DNA of 64,000 nt from Bacteroides sp. GM023. GTDB taxonomy: Bacteria; Bacteroidota; Bacteroidia; Bacteroidales; Bacteroidaceae. This document shows positions 37,629 through 46,620 of the stretch, in pieces. Where the stretch lies: assembly GCF_014750685.1 (NCBI RefSeq), contig NZ_JAAXGE010000005.1:310001-374000 (forward strand), given 5' to 3'. Position numbers and translations under genes: made by a program. The notes below the pieces were generated by a model, which was not told the origin of the DNA, did no database searches, and saw only the letters and a list, made by a program, of their open reading frames with translations. The number at the start of each line of letters is the position of its first letter. The stretch's first letter is position 1.

Positions 37629-40100
37629 TCATTTAATTGAGTATAAAACGGTCTTTATTCCATCCGATTGAACGGATACGTAGCAAGCGTCGGTTACTTG
37701 GGCGCGTATTATCGCTTTTCCGTTGTAGGCTTGTACCTTGCGCGAGCCGGTCGAAGTTCCCAGGTTTTGAAGAAGCTTTCCGTCTCCGGCAATTTCAAAT
37801 GAGATGAGGTTGGCTGCATCCAGGCAGGGAACTCCTTTTTCATCTGTCAATTGTGCTTCCACACGAATAATATTGTTTCCTTCGGGGTAACTTGCTATTT
37901 TCAACTGTTTCGGTTCTCCCCATTGTGCGGTTTGATAAGTAAAGGTGATTTCATCGGAAACGGCTTCCTTGCTCTTTACGGCTACCGCTTTCAAGTGATT
38001 CTCTCCTTCACGCAATACGCTTTTCCAGTGAAGTCCGGCTGCCGGGAAATCCTGGCTGTTGCGTTGTTTAACGCCCTGGCTCACACCGTTGACAAACAGT
38101 TCCACTGCCGGGCAGTTGGAGTAAACCAGTATTTCTTTGGGTTCGTTTTCTGCCCCCCAGCGTGTCGGCCATGTGTGACCGTAGATATGTATCATCGGTT
38201 TCTCTGTCCAATAAGACTGGAAGACATAGAATACTTCTTTCTTGGTGAAATCCCGTTCGATTACTCCCTTTTGGTTTACATAAGGAACGGGGTTCTCCGG
38301 GCGAAGGGGAGTGGAGAAGTCTTTGAAAGGCCAGTATGCAGTGCCTGTCAGCCAAGTCATGGTTTCCTGTTCTTTCAGGTGCCAGTCTACCAGTTTCACG
38401 ATGTAGGATTCCGACCAGTCTCCGTCTCTTGATGCACGGGCGTCACCACCGACGAGAGAGAAATCTCCCGCACGTTCATCGGCACCGGCTCCGATAGGAA
38501 TACCACCTAAGGATTTGAACGGATCTTCAGCATGGCGTCTTGCGTGGGAGTCGCCGCCCCATTCCACGTGAAGGAAGTGTTTTACACGCTTCATCTCTTT
38601 TTCAGAGGTGGATTTATAATCGGTGAATTGTCCGCGATACCAACCCGCCCAAATGGAAGGGGAATATACATCGACAATATCTTTGCAGAAGTCGCACCGG
38701 CGGATGGAAGTGACGCGTGACGGGTCGAGGCGGTGTGCCAGGTCGTTCAGCTCTTTCATAAAGGCACGTATCTGTGATTGCTCGAAAGTCGGGAAATCAT
38801 TCGGCCAGTCATTCTCATTACCCAGTCCCCAAAGAATCACGGAAGGGTGGTTGTGGTGCTGGTTAATCATGTTGGTAAGCATCCGGCGGGCTTGTGCCTT
38901 GTAGGTTTCGCCACCCAAGCCACCGCGGCACCAGGGGATTTCTTCCCAAACGAGAATACCCAGTTCGTCACACAGACGGAGAATGATATCCGATTGTTGG
39001 TAATGTCCCAGGCGGATGAAGTTGATGCCCATTTCTTTCATCATCTTTATTTCTGTCACCATCTGTTCTTCGGTCATGGCAGCAGCTACGCCGGCATGGT
39101 CTTCGTGGCGGTGAGTGCCTTTCAGTAACAGGCGTTTGCCGTTCAGCTTGAAAGGTCCGTAGTCTACAAACTCAAAATGACGGAAGCCGATTTGTTCTGT
39201 TACGGTCTGTTCGCCTTCAGCAGTTTTGAGGGTGAACTCGCAGGTATAAAGTTGAGGCTGTTCAGGGCTCCAAAGCATCGGGTTCTTGATAGCGATGTCG
39301 AATAGTTGCACTTCTCCCAGGGGAAGAATATCCGTGGCTGTCTGTTCGGCTATTTTCTTGCCGTTCGGGTCTTTCAGTGTGAAGTGCACTGTAGCCTTGC
39401 GGGCATCGTTCGGGTTGTAGAAGTTGGCCTGTACTTTCAGGGCTGCGTTCTTCAGGTCTTTCTGTACCGGAGTCTCCAGTTTGAAGCTGCTGAAAGAAAG
39501 GGCAGGCTGATAAATCAGGTTGACATATCGGTAGAGTCCGCCGTAAACGTTGAAGTCCGATAAGTCTGAGGGAATCATTTCCGTATCTCTCGAATTGTCG
39601 CAACGGATGGACAAAGGAACTTTACCGTTGAAACGTTTCCGGCAGTCGGGGTTGGACAATGCTTGTTGGATGGCGTCTGTAATGTCAACGCTCCATTCGT
39701 CGTAACCACCTACGTGGCTACCGACTTTCTGTGTATAGATATATACTTCCGTTTTCTGTCCGGCTCCTTCAAATTCGAGAAGGATGCGGCCGTTGGCTGT
39801 CGGATTCTGAATATCGAGCAGGGTGCGATACCATCCGGGACCCTGGTAATAGTTGACATCCGGGTCTACGGCATCTTCCGCATTGAAGCAGTGGGGAAGG
39901 GTGACGGGTTGCCAAATGGGTACAGCTTCCGAAGAGCCGGGCGCTGCTGCGCGTACAGCTTCCCATATGCTTCCGAGGTCACCTTTGAGGTATTCCCATT
40001 GGTCGGTCAGGCGGATTCTTTGGCTGGCGGGAATCCTGGCACTTGCCGGAAGGGCGAGTGTTATAAGGGCTGTCAGTATATAGATAATTGGTCTTTTCAT
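37629..40100 (-). CDS. GH2 glycoside hydrolase (beta-glucuronidase or beta-galactosidase)
   Basis: The 823-residue protein has a signal peptide (about 1-21), a jelly-roll sugar-binding domain, an Ig-like domain, a TIM barrel and C-terminal beta domains. The catalytic residues are in the usual places: acid/base Glu429 in LWGLGNEND and nucleophile Glu513 in FLHVEWGGDS. GH2 enzymes remove beta-linked galactose, glucuronate, galacturonate or mannose. Beside two uronan lyases and a GH88, a beta-glucuronidase is the simplest guess, but I see no motif that decides it. Confidence 0.9.
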   Translation of the reverse strand: MKRPIIYILTALITLALPASARIPASQRIRLTDQWEYLKGDLGSIWEAVRAAAPGSSEAVPIWQPVTLPHCFNAEDAVDPDVNYYQGPGWYRTLLDIQNPTANGRILLEFEGAGQKTEVYIYTQKVGSHVGGYDEWSVDITDAIQQALSNPDCRKRFNGKVPLSIRCDNSRDTEMIPSDLSDFNVYGGLYRYVNLIYQPALSFSSFKLETPVQKDLKNAALKVQANFYNPNDARKATVHFTLKDPNGKKIAEQTATDILPLGEVQLFDIAIKNPMLWSPEQPQLYTCEFTLKTAEGEQTVTEQIGFRHFEFVDYGPFKLNGKRLLLKGTHRHEDHAGVAAAMTEEQMVTEIKMMKEMGINFIRLGHYQQSDIILRLCDELGILVWEEIPWCRGGLGGETYKAQARRMLTNMINQHHNHPSVILWGLGNENDWPNDFPTFEQSQIRAFMKELNDLAHRLDPSRVTSIRRCDFCKDIVDVYSPSIWAGWYRGQFTDYKSTSEKEMKRVKHFLHVEWGGDSHARRHAEDPFKSLGGIPIGAGADERAGDFSLVGGDARASRDGDWSESYIVKLVDWHLKEQETMTWLTGTAYWPFKDFSTPLRPENPVPYVNQKGVIERDFTKKEVFYVFQSYWTEKPMIHIYGHTWPTRWGAENEPKEILVYSNCPAVELFVNGVSQGVKQRNSQDFPAAGLHWKSVLREGENHLKAVAVKSKEAVSDEITFTYQTAQWGEPKQLKIASYPEGNNIIRVEAQLTDEKGVPCLDAANLISFEIAGDGKLLQNLGTSTGSRKVQAYNGKAIIRAQVTDACYVSVQSDGIKTVLYSIK

Positions 40101-40121
40101 GGTCTGTATGAGTTGTGATGA

Positions 40122-41366
40122 TTAAAGTTTTTCTCCTTTTTCCAGTTTGTTTTTACGAAGCAGGGCTTCGAGGAAGTAATAGTCGGCGTATACGATGGGC
40201 ACATCTATCTCGCTGTCGTGAGGTTTGGAACCGGTGCTGTGGAGAAGCAGGAATCCGTTGTCGCCGTTCTGCTGAGCACGGTAGTTGGCGGTGAGATTCT
40301 CTAATATCCGGTCGGCTTCCTGCTTGTAGAGGTCTTTCTGTTCCGGCACGTAAGTGCTTAGTTCATAGAGTGCGGAAGCGATGCAGGTGGCGGCGGATGC
40401 GTCACGTGGCTCGTTGGGTATTTCGGGAGCGTTGAAGTCCCAGTAGGGAATCAGGTCTTCCGGAAGGTTGGGATGGGTGAAGATATATCTTTCGATATGC
40501 TTCGCTTGTTCCAGAAATTCAGGGAGTCCGGTTTCACGGTAACACATAGTATATCCGTAGAGCGCCCATGCTTGTCCGCGTGCCCATGCGGAATCGTCGG
40601 AATATCCCTGGTGGGTGACTTTGCAAATCGGGCTGCCGGTGATGGTGTCGTAGTTAACAACGTGGTACGTGCTGAAGTCGTCACGGAAATGATTCTTCAT
40701 TGTCGTACGTGCGTGGCTGACTGCTATATTATAAAAGGTGGAGTCGTTCGTTTCGCGTGAAGCCCAAAACAATAATTCCAGGTTCAGCATATTGTCGATG
40801 ATAACGGGACATTCCCATTGGTCGGCGTGGTGGTCCCAGGAACGGATACAACCAACGTTCGGTTTGAAACGGGTAATCAGTGTGCGGGCGGATTCGATAA
40901 GTATATCTTTATAGGTAGGATTACCGGTCAGACGGTAACCGTTACCATAGCTGCAATACATTTTGAATCCCATGTCGTGTGTGGTGCCATTCTTCTTTTC
41001 ACGTTCCAGCATTTCGGTGTGCTTTTCGGCTTTCTCTTTCCAAAAAGGTTCGTGCGTGTATTCATATACATACCAAAGTTCTCCGGGGAAGAATCCGCTC
41101 GTCCAGTCTTTGGAAGGTACAAGGCGTAAAGAACCGTCCGGTTCCGTGTTGCGTGGGTTGGTGAGCTCGCCCCACTGCCTGGCGATTCTTTTGTCTCTGC
41201 TTTCTTGTGACTCGTTTGCGCGTGCTTCATCTATTTTAGGGAACGCGTACTTGAGCTGTTGTTCAGCAAAAGTGAAATTAGAAGCAACCAGGTTTTGCTC
41301 TTTGGGAGATTGGCAGCCGATTAAAGTTGCTGCTCCGATACTAAGGGCTAAAAGATAATGTTTCAT
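40122..41366 (-). CDS. GH88 unsaturated glucuronyl hydrolase (lipoprotein)
   Basis: Starting at ATG 41366 (MKHYLLALS) gives a 414-residue protein with a lipoprotein signal (ATLIGC, Cys18); an ATG 12 bases earlier is also possible. GH88 features are KDWTSGFFPGELWY (Asp87), the catalytic-acid region IIDNMLNLELL (Asp191) and SAWARGQAWALYGY. These enzymes hydrate the 4,5 double bond of unsaturated uronic acid at the non-reducing end of lyase products. As the first gene of the PUL transcript, next to two lyases, it strongly supports a uronan substrate. Confidence 0.92.
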   Translation of the reverse strand: MKHYLLALSIGAATLIGCQSPKEQNLVASNFTFAEQQLKYAFPKIDEARANESQESRDKRIARQWGELTNPRNTEPDGSLRLVPSKDWTSGFFPGELWYVYEYTHEPFWKEKAEKHTEMLEREKKNGTTHDMGFKMYCSYGNGYRLTGNPTYKDILIESARTLITRFKPNVGCIRSWDHHADQWECPVIIDNMLNLELLFWASRETNDSTFYNIAVSHARTTMKNHFRDDFSTYHVVNYDTITGSPICKVTHQGYSDDSAWARGQAWALYGYTMCYRETGLPEFLEQAKHIERYIFTHPNLPEDLIPYWDFNAPEIPNEPRDASAATCIASALYELSTYVPEQKDLYKQEADRILENLTANYRAQQNGDNGFLLLHSTGSKPHDSEIDVPIVYADYYFLEALLRKNKLEKGEKL

Positions 41367-41403
41367 ATTTGTTTCCATATTATTAATTCTAAGTCGGATG
41401 TTG

Positions 41404-41411
41404 CAAATGTA
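41404..41411 (-). promoter_or_regulatory. -7 box of the PUL transcript
   Basis: TACATTTG on the minus strand, an exact TAnnTTTG match, 38 bases before the GH88 ATG at 41366. The large inverted repeat lies just upstream of it. Confidence 0.6.
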
Positions 41412-41448
41412 TGGAAACTGAATGAAATTGGTTTGTCTGGTAGTGCCG

Positions 41449-41542
41449 TAAGTTTGCAAAATCATCCCAATTTGATTGGGATAATCGTTGCTGTATCGTT
41501 TCTGAAACGATATTTATAACTTGGGATGATTTTGCAAACTTA
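41449..41542. promoter_or_regulatory. 22-bp perfect inverted repeat upstream of the PUL promoter
   Basis: Arms 41449-41470 and 41521-41542 are exact reverse complements, with 50 bases between. Inside are a perfect TATCGTTT/AAACGATA hairpin and an alternative partner TTGGGAT (41476-41482) for the left arm. It starts 3 bases after the stop of the regulator gene and ends 38 bases upstream of the PUL -7 box. It may be the regulator's operator or a 3' mRNA structure. Confidence 0.75.
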
Positions 41543-41544
41543 TC

Positions 41545-44500
41545 TCATTCCCGGGAAGGGGCGGTTGTCTCTTCCTCGTTTTCTTCCCGTTCTTCCGGTT
41601 GCCCTTTGATATATTCGGTGGGCGAAACTCCATAGTCAGACTTGAAACATTTGGTGAAATAGGCAAGCGTACTGAACCCGGTGGCGATTGAAACTTCCGT
41701 TACGTTCATGTCCGCTTCTTTCAGTAACTGCGCGGCTACTTCAAGACGTTTGTGGCGAATGAGGTCGTTCAGGGATAAGTCTGTCACTGCCTTGAGTTTG
41801 CGATAGAAGTTACTCCGGCTGAATCCCATCTCATCGCATATCATGTCAACTTTCAAGTCCGGATTGGCAAGATGGTTCTGTATTATCTCGAATAGCTTCT
41901 GCATGAATTTATCATCGGCGGAACTGGCCTCAATACCCATCGACTGGAGCGAGAAGTTCTTTCCGTACATTGATTTCAGTTTCTCCCGTTGAACCAGCAG
42001 GTTGTAGATTCGTACCAGCAACACATCTACATTGAATGGTTTCACTACATAATCATCGGCGCCCGAAAGGAAACCTTCTTTGACGTGCATCACCATCGTG
42101 CGGGCTGTGAGCAGAATCACCGGAATATGTCCCGTCTGCAAATCATTCTTTATCATAGAGCAGAGTTCCAACCCGTCTACTCCCGGCATCATAATATCCG
42201 TTACGACTAAATCGGGAAATTCTTTCAGTACGATATTGAAGGCTTCAGCGCCATTATCTGCTTCGAGTACGCGGTAATGACGTTCAAGATGTTCTTTCAC
42301 ATAACTGCGTATGTCTTCGTTATCTTCCACTAGCAGAATGGTTTTACCTTCCAGGAAAGGAAGTTCTTCTTCGGATTCAAGAACTTGTCCGACAACTGCC
42401 TGTTCTTCCCGTTCATCCTCGGATAGATTGTTCTTCACACTTTCCTCTGCCGGTTGAGCCTGCTCGTTATTCGGCAGTACGATAGTGAATATACTTCCTT
42501 TCGGCTGATTAGAGCCCACACTGATAGCTCCGTGATGCAGGTGGACGATAGACTGTGTCAGGCTTAGCCCAATACCCGTTCCGTTGACATTGTCATTAGC
42601 CGCCTGCGGAGTACTGACCTGATAGAACGGGTCGAAAATATGGGTGCGGGCAGCTTCGGGAATTCCTTTCCCGGTATCTGCCACCTGGATGATAAAGTAA
42701 TTGTCCGAATCAGTACGGATGGCGAAAGTCGGGTCGGCTGACAGTATCTTGCCGAACTCCCGCTGAAGTTTCTCATTATCGGGAACGGCTGTCAGCCTTA
42801 AAGAAATCGTTTCTCCCGGAGAAGTGAACTTGAAAGCATTTGATAGCAGATTGAATACGGCTTTTTCCAACAGACTTTGGTCGAAATAAGCCGGGATTTC
42901 CCCTTCGGGAGCTTCGTATTGGAACGTTATCTGTTTGCTTTCCGCTATCTGCTTGAAGGTATAATAGATTTCAAGAAGGAAAGCATTCAAGTCCGAATGG
43001 GTTAACCTCAATGTGAGACTGCCGCTTTGGTTCTTTTGCAAATCCATTAATTGATTGACAAGTAACAGCAGACGGCGGGCATTCTTCAAAACTAAGTCTA
43101 GTTTTGTTTTGATAAACAGGGGAACTTCTGCCTGACGCACCAGTTCATCAATAGGACTGATAATAAGCGTCAACGGCGTGCGCAGTTCGTGCGAGAAGTT
43201 GGTGAAAAGCCGGATTTTGGTTTGATGAAATTCTTCCATCCGTTGCTTTTCCATTTGTCGCATCCGAAGGTTTAGTTCCAGCTTGTGCTTGCTGTACATA
43301 TAATACCCGATGGTGTAGGTGATTCCTATAAACAACAATGCGTAGATAATATAAGCCCACGTTGTTTTCCACCAGGGAGAAAGGATAACTATTTCCAGTG
43401 TTTTCCCTTGGGAATTCCACACGCCGTCATTGTTGGAAGCAATCACGTGGAATGTATATTTGCCGGGCGCAATATTGGTATAGAAGGCTTCTTTACGGGT
43501 TCCTACATAGTTCCAGTCTTCATCATGACCTATTAATTTATAAGCATATTGGTTCTGCTCGTGCAGGATATAGTTCAGGGCACAGTATGCAATAGAGAAA
43601 TTATTCTGATTGTAAGCGAGGGTAACTGTTGCCGCATCATCGGGATTAGCTTCCAATAAGCGGCTCTTGTCGCCCGGTTGTATCACTTTGTTGTTGACAG
43701 TCAACTGGGTAAGTACTACTGGCGGCATCATATTGTTCTTTATCAATGAGCGGGGAGTGAAGGACAGAAATCCGTTGCTTCCGCTGAAATAGACTTCTCC
43801 ATTGGGCAGGCAGATACCGCCCTGTGGTGTAAACTCCAGTGTTTCGAGTCCGGCAAAGCAATCATAGGCATATACCTGCCCCGTTTTTGTATTTATTTCG
43901 GCAATGCCATTATCTATACTCGCCCATATATTCTGATTATATTCTACCAGGGTATATACTTCTTCATTAGTTAATCCTTCTTCCGTACCGATATGGCGGA
44001 CGATTCCCTTGCCTTCCTGATACTGGTAAATCCCTGCACCAAAAGTGCCTACCCATATCTCACCGTTCTTTTTTCTCAGAATACTGGTGATGTAATTGTT
44101 TTCCAGTTTACGGGACGGTTCTTTCTCTTCTGTTGAATACTGTATCAGAGTTCTTTTTTCTACATCGTATTCGTAAAGTCCGAACGAGCGTGTCCCAATC
44201 AGATATACATTCTCACGAAGCGGCAGAAATGCCCGGATGCTGGAGAAGCTAAATTTTTCTTCTTTTTCTCCGACAGGGAATTTGCGGGTTACTTTCTTAT
44301 CTTTGGTGATTCTAACGAGTCCCTGGCGGGAAGTAGTTCCTAACCAAATATCTCCCTTGGCATCACGATAAATTGTATAAATACCTAAGTTTTTCTCATT
44401 GAACTGGTGGATAAGCGAGAAACGTTTTGTAGGAATGTGGAAGCAATACAGTCCGCCGTTATTGGTACCACACCATATGTTTTCTCCTTCCATCATCAGG

Positions 44501-45777
44501 GATTTGATAATGTTCTTGTTGTGCATCCCGACAGGACGTTCTTCCAACAAATAATTGGCGTATTCTTTGCTCACCGGATTGAATTGCAATAACCCGCCGC
44601 CTTCTGTCGCTATCCAAAGGGAGTTTGCGCTATATACCATCGGGCCGAAAATGTTGTATAGCTTTTGTTCGCTGTTTCCTAAAGGATGATAGAATACAAA
44701 ACGGTTATTGAGCGGATTGTAATAATTGACTCCGCCGGAATAAGTTCCTACCCATAAGGTTCCGGCACGGTCTACACACAGGCTGCGAACGGAGAAGTGA
44801 CTAAGATTATTACGGTTGGCTTCGAACGTATTGTATTTGGTGATGGCATCATCCGTCAGGTCGAGAACACTCAAACCGTCGAATGTTCCGATAATCAGTC
44901 GTTGGTTTTGTTCCTGTATACAACGGATGTAATTGTCGGTCAGTCCGCTGTTGTGTTCCAGGAAGGTGGAGATTGTCTGTTGGTTCGGGTTCCACTTATT
45001 CAGCCCTTTCATATCCGTACCTATCCATATCTGTTGATGTGAATCTTCAAAAATACAACTGATGGCATTGTCGGAAAGGGAAGGGGTACTCTCTTTATTC
45101 AGTTTTTGCAGGATGTTCAAGTTCTTGTCGCATATCAACAGACCTTTGTTATGTGTACCTATGTAGAGCCGTTCCTCTTTGTCCATATATAAAGAGGTTA
45201 TTGATTCCCGCTCCAATTGTCCGTCAAAGGTTATTGTTTTGAATGTATTGCTCTCCGGCATCCAGCGGCAGAGTCCCAGGCGGGTTCCTATCCATAGATT
45301 TCCCGATTTGTCCAGGCAGAGTGAAAGTATGCTATTGCTGGGAAGTGACGGATAGTCCGCTATCTGATAGTTGGTGATAAGATTTGTCTTTTGATTCAGA
45401 TAATTCAGTCCGTTGTTGGTACCAATCCAAAGTCCGCCATGAATATCGTCCGGCAGTAATTTGGTGATATGATTGTCCGTTAGGGAATTGGCGTCCTGGT
45501 TACTGTGTTTATAGACGGTGAAGGTGGCTCCGTCATATTTATTCAATCCGTTACGAGTAGCAAACCATATATATCCTTTGGCATCCTGACAGATGTCAAG
45601 TACCGATAACTGGGATAATCCGTTATTCAGATTAATTGTTGAAAAGTTGAATGCCCGGTTTTCTTCCGCGTATGAATGGGAGTTACCAAAAGACAATAGA
45701 GAGATAAAGATAAATAGGTAAATGGTATATTGTTGTTTTCTTTTAGTAAATAGGGCGATAAGGTTATTTTTTATCAT
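41545..45777 (-). CDS. Hybrid two-component system sensor-regulator of the PUL (HTCS)
   Basis: The 1410-residue protein (ATG 45777) has a signal/anchor region. Two seven-bladed Reg_prop propellers follow, with many xGLWIGTxxGL-type blades. After these come a Y_Y_Y domain (around 690-760), a membrane helix, HisKA with His863 in FSHELRTPLTL, HATPase with GTGIGLSLTQ, a receiver with Asp1194 in VVTDIMMPG, and an AraC-type helix-turn-helix. It senses an oligosaccharide in the periplasm and directly activates PUL transcription. Its start overlaps the preceding gene by 14 bases, which suggests coupled translation. Confidence 0.94.
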   Translation of the reverse strand: MIKNNLIALFTKRKQQYTIYLFIFISLLSFGNSHSYAEENRAFNFSTINLNNGLSQLSVLDICQDAKGYIWFATRNGLNKYDGATFTVYKHSNQDANSLTDNHITKLLPDDIHGGLWIGTNNGLNYLNQKTNLITNYQIADYPSLPSNSILSLCLDKSGNLWIGTRLGLCRWMPESNTFKTITFDGQLERESITSLYMDKEERLYIGTHNKGLLICDKNLNILQKLNKESTPSLSDNAISCIFEDSHQQIWIGTDMKGLNKWNPNQQTISTFLEHNSGLTDNYIRCIQEQNQRLIIGTFDGLSVLDLTDDAITKYNTFEANRNNLSHFSVRSLCVDRAGTLWVGTYSGGVNYYNPLNNRFVFYHPLGNSEQKLYNIFGPMVYSANSLWIATEGGGLLQFNPVSKEYANYLLEERPVGMHNKNIIKSLMMEGENIWCGTNNGGLYCFHIPTKRFSLIHQFNEKNLGIYTIYRDAKGDIWLGTTSRQGLVRITKDKKVTRKFPVGEKEEKFSFSSIRAFLPLRENVYLIGTRSFGLYEYDVEKRTLIQYSTEEKEPSRKLENNYITSILRKKNGEIWVGTFGAGIYQYQEGKGIVRHIGTEEGLTNEEVYTLVEYNQNIWASIDNGIAEINTKTGQVYAYDCFAGLETLEFTPQGGICLPNGEVYFSGSNGFLSFTPRSLIKNNMMPPVVLTQLTVNNKVIQPGDKSRLLEANPDDAATVTLAYNQNNFSIAYCALNYILHEQNQYAYKLIGHDEDWNYVGTRKEAFYTNIAPGKYTFHVIASNNDGVWNSQGKTLEIVILSPWWKTTWAYIIYALLFIGITYTIGYYMYSKHKLELNLRMRQMEKQRMEEFHQTKIRLFTNFSHELRTPLTLIISPIDELVRQAEVPLFIKTKLDLVLKNARRLLLLVNQLMDLQKNQSGSLTLRLTHSDLNAFLLEIYYTFKQIAESKQITFQYEAPEGEIPAYFDQSLLEKAVFNLLSNAFKFTSPGETISLRLTAVPDNEKLQREFGKILSADPTFAIRTDSDNYFIIQVADTGKGIPEAARTHIFDPFYQVSTPQAANDNVNGTGIGLSLTQSIVHLHHGAISVGSNQPKGSIFTIVLPNNEQAQPAEESVKNNLSEDEREEQAVVGQVLESEEELPFLEGKTILLVEDNEDIRSYVKEHLERHYRVLEADNGAEAFNIVLKEFPDLVVTDIMMPGVDGLELCSMIKNDLQTGHIPVILLTARTMVMHVKEGFLSGADDYVVKPFNVDVLLVRIYNLLVQREKLKSMYGKNFSLQSMGIEASSADDKFMQKLFEIIQNHLANPDLKVDMICDEMGFSRSNFYRKLKAVTDLSLNDLIRHKRLEVAAQLLKEADMNVTEVSIATGFSTLAYFTKCFKSDYGVSPTEYIKGQPEEREENEEETTAPSRE

Positions 45778-46603
45778 AGTATTTCTTGTAAATCTTTTGA
45801 TATTCCTCTTCCTTTTGGAATGCATCCAGCCATGTATTCAAACTATCGAGTAAGGCGGGTGATTGTTTGCTGACTGCCCATGAGTAGAACTGCGTAAAGC
45901 TGATTGCCGTATTAATATCAATTTGCGGCAAAGAATCTGCAACCGCCTGTGCGATGCTTTCGTCACAAACGGCGTAGTCGATGTCTCCATGAGCTACCAT
46001 CGAAATCAATTGCTCGGGGCCGTATTTCTCTATCTCCTTTATATAGATAGTGTCTCCGATTTCATTTCCCAGGTTTTGGATGCGCAGAATGGAAGGAGAG
46101 CCTTTCACTACATGAAGGGTTCGTTGCGCTAAATCCAACTGGCTATGAATATAAAGTGAATCGTCTTCTCCGACTTCTTTCCGTTGTACCAACACTTGTT
46201 TGTTGAGTACGATGGGAGAGGTGAGGAGCAGGGAGTCTTTTAATGCACTGGTGGCTAATATACCGAAAGCGATGACATCATAACGTCCTTCGCTTAGTCC
46301 TTTCAGCCGTTCATCGAAACTCATAATGGGAGTTATCCTGGCTTCCAGTCCCTTGTCACGGGCAAATGCTTCAATCAGTTCATAATGAAAACCGGAAACG
46401 GTGTCACCATCTACATAGAAACTGATGGAGTTGTATTCGGTTGCTACACGCAATATCCCTTCTTTGGCAATGGCGGCGTAGTCACGCGGGTGTCCCGATG
46501 GTTTTTCCTCTTTACCGCATTGGCGGACAGAAAAAAGGATTGCCAGTACAATGATTACAGGTATTAAATATCTGAACAGTCTCAATTTGGGGCGTGTCTC
46601 CAT
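45764..46603 (-). CDS. Membrane-anchored solute-binding protein (SBP_bac_3, MltF N-domain-like)
   Basis: The 279-residue protein has an N-terminal membrane segment ending in SVRQC, which may be a lipid attachment Cys. A family 3 solute-binding domain follows (LRVATEYNSISFYVDG, GFHYELIEAFARDKGL, GRYDVIAFGILATS, GDIDYAVCDE). It resembles the regulatory N-terminal half of MltF lytic transglycosylases but has no SLT domain and no ABC transporter neighbours. Its 3' end overlaps the regulator gene by 14 bases, and it follows the porin gene by 17 bases. The ligand, perhaps an amino acid or muropeptide, is unknown. Confidence 0.82.
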   Translation of the reverse strand: METRPKLRLFRYLIPVIIVLAILFSVRQCGKEEKPSGHPRDYAAIAKEGILRVATEYNSISFYVDGDTVSGFHYELIEAFARDKGLEARITPIMSFDERLKGLSEGRYDVIAFGILATSALKDSLLLTSPIVLNKQVLVQRKEVGEDDSLYIHSQLDLAQRTLHVVKGSPSILRIQNLGNEIGDTIYIKEIEKYGPEQLISMVAHGDIDYAVCDESIAQAVADSLPQIDINTAISFTQFYSWAVSKQSPALLDSLNTWLDAFQKEEEYQKIYKKYYDKK

Positions 46604-46620
46604 AAGCCATAAAGGTTTAG

